DNA from: an uncultured Eggerthellaceae bacterium
GTDB lineage: Bacteria; Actinomycetota; Coriobacteriia; Coriobacteriales; Eggerthellaceae
Length of the DNA stretch: 13,992 bases
Reading direction: 5' to 3'
Assembly (NCBI GenBank): GCA_910588945.1
Contig: CAJUSF010000045.1
Span: 1 to 13,992 of the forward strand
Shown here piece by piece: positions 13,341 to 13,992 of the stretch. Below the pieces are notes generated by a model. It worked only from the letters and a program-made list of their open reading frames with translations, searched no databases and was not told the DNA's origin. Made by a program: the position numbers and the translations under genes. Positions within the stretch are counted from its first letter, which is position 1. The number at the start of each line of letters is the position of its first letter.

Positions 13341-13369
13341 ATTGTATCAGGAAGGACAATGCATGTGAG
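13341..13369 (-). promoter_or_regulatory. Promoter of the purM-purN-xdhC cluster
   Basis: On the minus strand CTCACA (13364-13369) and TACAAT (13341-13346) are separated by 17 bases. TGA directly before the second gives an extended -10. Transcription would start near 13334, leaving a leader of about 75 bases. No known purine riboswitch or PurR-type palindrome was recognised. Confidence 0.55.
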
Positions 13370-13376
13370 CGATCCA

Positions 13377-13490
13377 CTGCGTCCTTGCCGTCAATATCTT
13401 GCACCCGCGTCCTTGCCTTTGTCGTAACCATCTAGCGTTCGCGGCCTTGCGACTTGTCGCTACCATCTTGCGCTTGCGTCCTTGCGCACG
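13377..13490 (+). repeat. Imperfect tandem repeat of a 34-36-nt unit
   Basis: Two units of similar sequence start with CGCGTCCTTGC (13406) and CGCGGCCTTGC (13440). Each continues with TTGTCG, then TAACCATCTAGCG or CTACCATCTTGCG. Partial units precede (13377-13405) and follow (13476-13489). The block has no coding frame with a ribosome site and stands upstream of the purM promoter. Confidence 0.5.
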
Positions 13491-13543
13491 AAGTGCGCTC
13501 GAAACCTTGCGTGTAGGGCGGTGTGCCCTGCCGCAAGGTTTCG
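13484..13543. other. Two strong adjacent hairpins
   Basis: GCGCAC-GAA-GTGCGC (13484-13498) is followed by a 12-pair perfect stem, CGAAACCTTGCG (13500-13511) with CGCAAGGTTTCG (13532-13543). The latter has an inner AGGGC/GCCCT stem. On the plus strand TTTTT comes about nine bases later, too far for a classical terminator. The role is unknown. Confidence 0.5.
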
Positions 13544-13594
13544 ATAAGGATGTTTTTATTGTTATAAGAGACCACATAAGTCCGAAACAGCGAG

Positions 13595-13777
13595 AAATGA
13601 TTGCCGAGGTGCTTACAAAGCGAGTTATTGCTTGTTGTGTGTGTCCGCTTGCATCTACTCCGCTGATTCTGCAGAACAAGAAATCTGTGATATAAGCCAT
13701 CACAGATTTTGAAGTTTGAAGCCAAAGCGGAGAGATGTAAGCGGACGTAAAGCAACTAAGTATCTCGGCAATCATTT
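13595..13777 (+). repeat. Structured repeat, copy B (possible RNA element)
   Basis: This full-length 183-base copy has the same architecture as copy A. The outer stem is TGATTGCCGAG with CTCGGCAATCA, where copy A has A-T in place of one G-C. The middle stem (13643-13746) is GTCCGCTTGCATCT with AGATGTAAGCGGAC. The apical hairpin (13681-13709) is AAATCTGTGAT with ATCACAGATTT, unrelated in sequence to that of copy A but equally well paired. Junction sequences CTTACAAAGCGAG, CTGATTCTGCAG, AAGCCAAAGCGG and CTAAGTATCTCGG are conserved. It lies upstream of the purM promoter. Confidence 0.75.
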
Positions 13778-13796
13778 TCACCGGTGAATCAAGGAA

Positions 13797-13905
13797 GTCT
13801 GCTTGCACCTACTCCGCTGATTCTGCAGCGCCAGAAACGCATAATAAGTTCATAACATCATGCGTTTCGCCTGCGCGAAGCCAAAGCGGAGAGATGCAAG
13901 CAGAC
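13797..13905 (+). repeat. Structured repeat, copy C (core only)
   Basis: This 109-base copy holds only the middle stem (GTCTGCTTGCA with TGCAAGCAGAC) and the apical hairpin (13834-13868), without the outer stem. It differs from the core of copy A at about eight positions, so it belongs to the A subtype although it is next to copy B. A perfect palindrome TTCACCGGTGAA (13777-13788) lies between B and C. The 18-nt motif found near copy A follows at 13913. Confidence 0.7.
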
Positions 13906-13937
13906 AGATATGAATATGCCATCATCCCCGGGCGGCT

Positions 13938-13992
13938 TCAGACGATCATTGCACCTTCCGCCAAAACTTCCTGCATCGCCTCGGAAGGAAAC
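13938..13992 (-). CDS. C-terminal end of an unidentified protein (partial)
   Basis: A minus-strand frame enters from the right edge and ends in TGA at 13938. The visible residues are FPSEAMQEVLAEGAMIV, an amphipathic helix followed by a hydrophobic end. The tail is too short for a family assignment. It reads in the same direction as the purine cluster, but the structured repeats and the purM promoter separate it from purM. It does not match the usual PurF or PurL C-termini known to me. Confidence 0.4.
   Translation of the reverse strand, partial: FPSEAMQEVLAEGAMIV

Noticed and set aside
13595..13905. CRISPR array
   Set aside because: The repeats are self-complementary units of 100-190 bases, not short identical repeats with regular unique spacers, and no cas genes are present.

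Overview
The window reads as one contiguous piece of a bacterial chromosome of moderate GC content, with strong AGGAGG-type ribosome binding sites, some TTG/GTG starts and a CCA-encoding tRNA gene. The mix of genes (a GH5-CBM2 lipoprotein, LytTR-DUF3021, VanZ-RDD, an MprF-type membrane protein, and an XdhC gene inside a purine cluster) fits a host-associated actinomycete of the class Coriobacteriia. That placement is an inference from gene content, not a sequence match.

Left part (1-2371): the last codons of an unidentified plus-strand gene are followed by about 470 bases without a gene. This stretch holds an AT-rich palindrome flanked by two 26-nt direct repeats and two small twin hairpins. 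Next comes tRNA-Pro(CGG) on the minus strand with a long hairpin terminator, then a minus-strand hipB-hipA toxin-antitoxin operon. The hipBA promoter region carries four alternating TACAT/ATGTA half-sites at one-and-a-half-turn spacing.

Middle part (2682-6526, plus strand): a surface-anchored GH5 endoglucanase with a CBM2-like domain, a VanZ-RDD membrane protein, and a two-gene LytTR regulator plus DUF3021 membrane protein operon. Between VanZ and LytTR lies a relic on the minus strand that encodes a tail closely resembling the C-terminus of the MprF-like protein further on. The LytTR operon and the MprF-like gene converge on a compact hairpin-rich region at 6551-6641.

Right part (6646-13992, minus strand): purM-purN-xdhC form a cluster, with purM and purN overlapping by ATGA. 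A 473-base gap then separates them from purH, followed by the MprF-like flippase gene. PurM makes AIR, PurN formylates GAR, and PurH carries out the last two steps to IMP. The XdhC-family protein is normally a maturation factor for molybdenum hydroxylases such as xanthine dehydrogenase, so the cluster may couple IMP synthesis with purine oxidation.

The most striking unexplained element is a three-copy structured repeat (10171-10359, 13595-13777 and a core-only copy at 13797-13905). Its copies differ by paired, compensatory changes in the stems while loop and junction sequences stay constant, which is the signature of a structured RNA or an RNA-like mobile element. It sits in the gaps around the purine cluster. 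A second recurring element is a matched pair of terminator-like hairpins at 6551 and 10371, each placed downstream of a gene.
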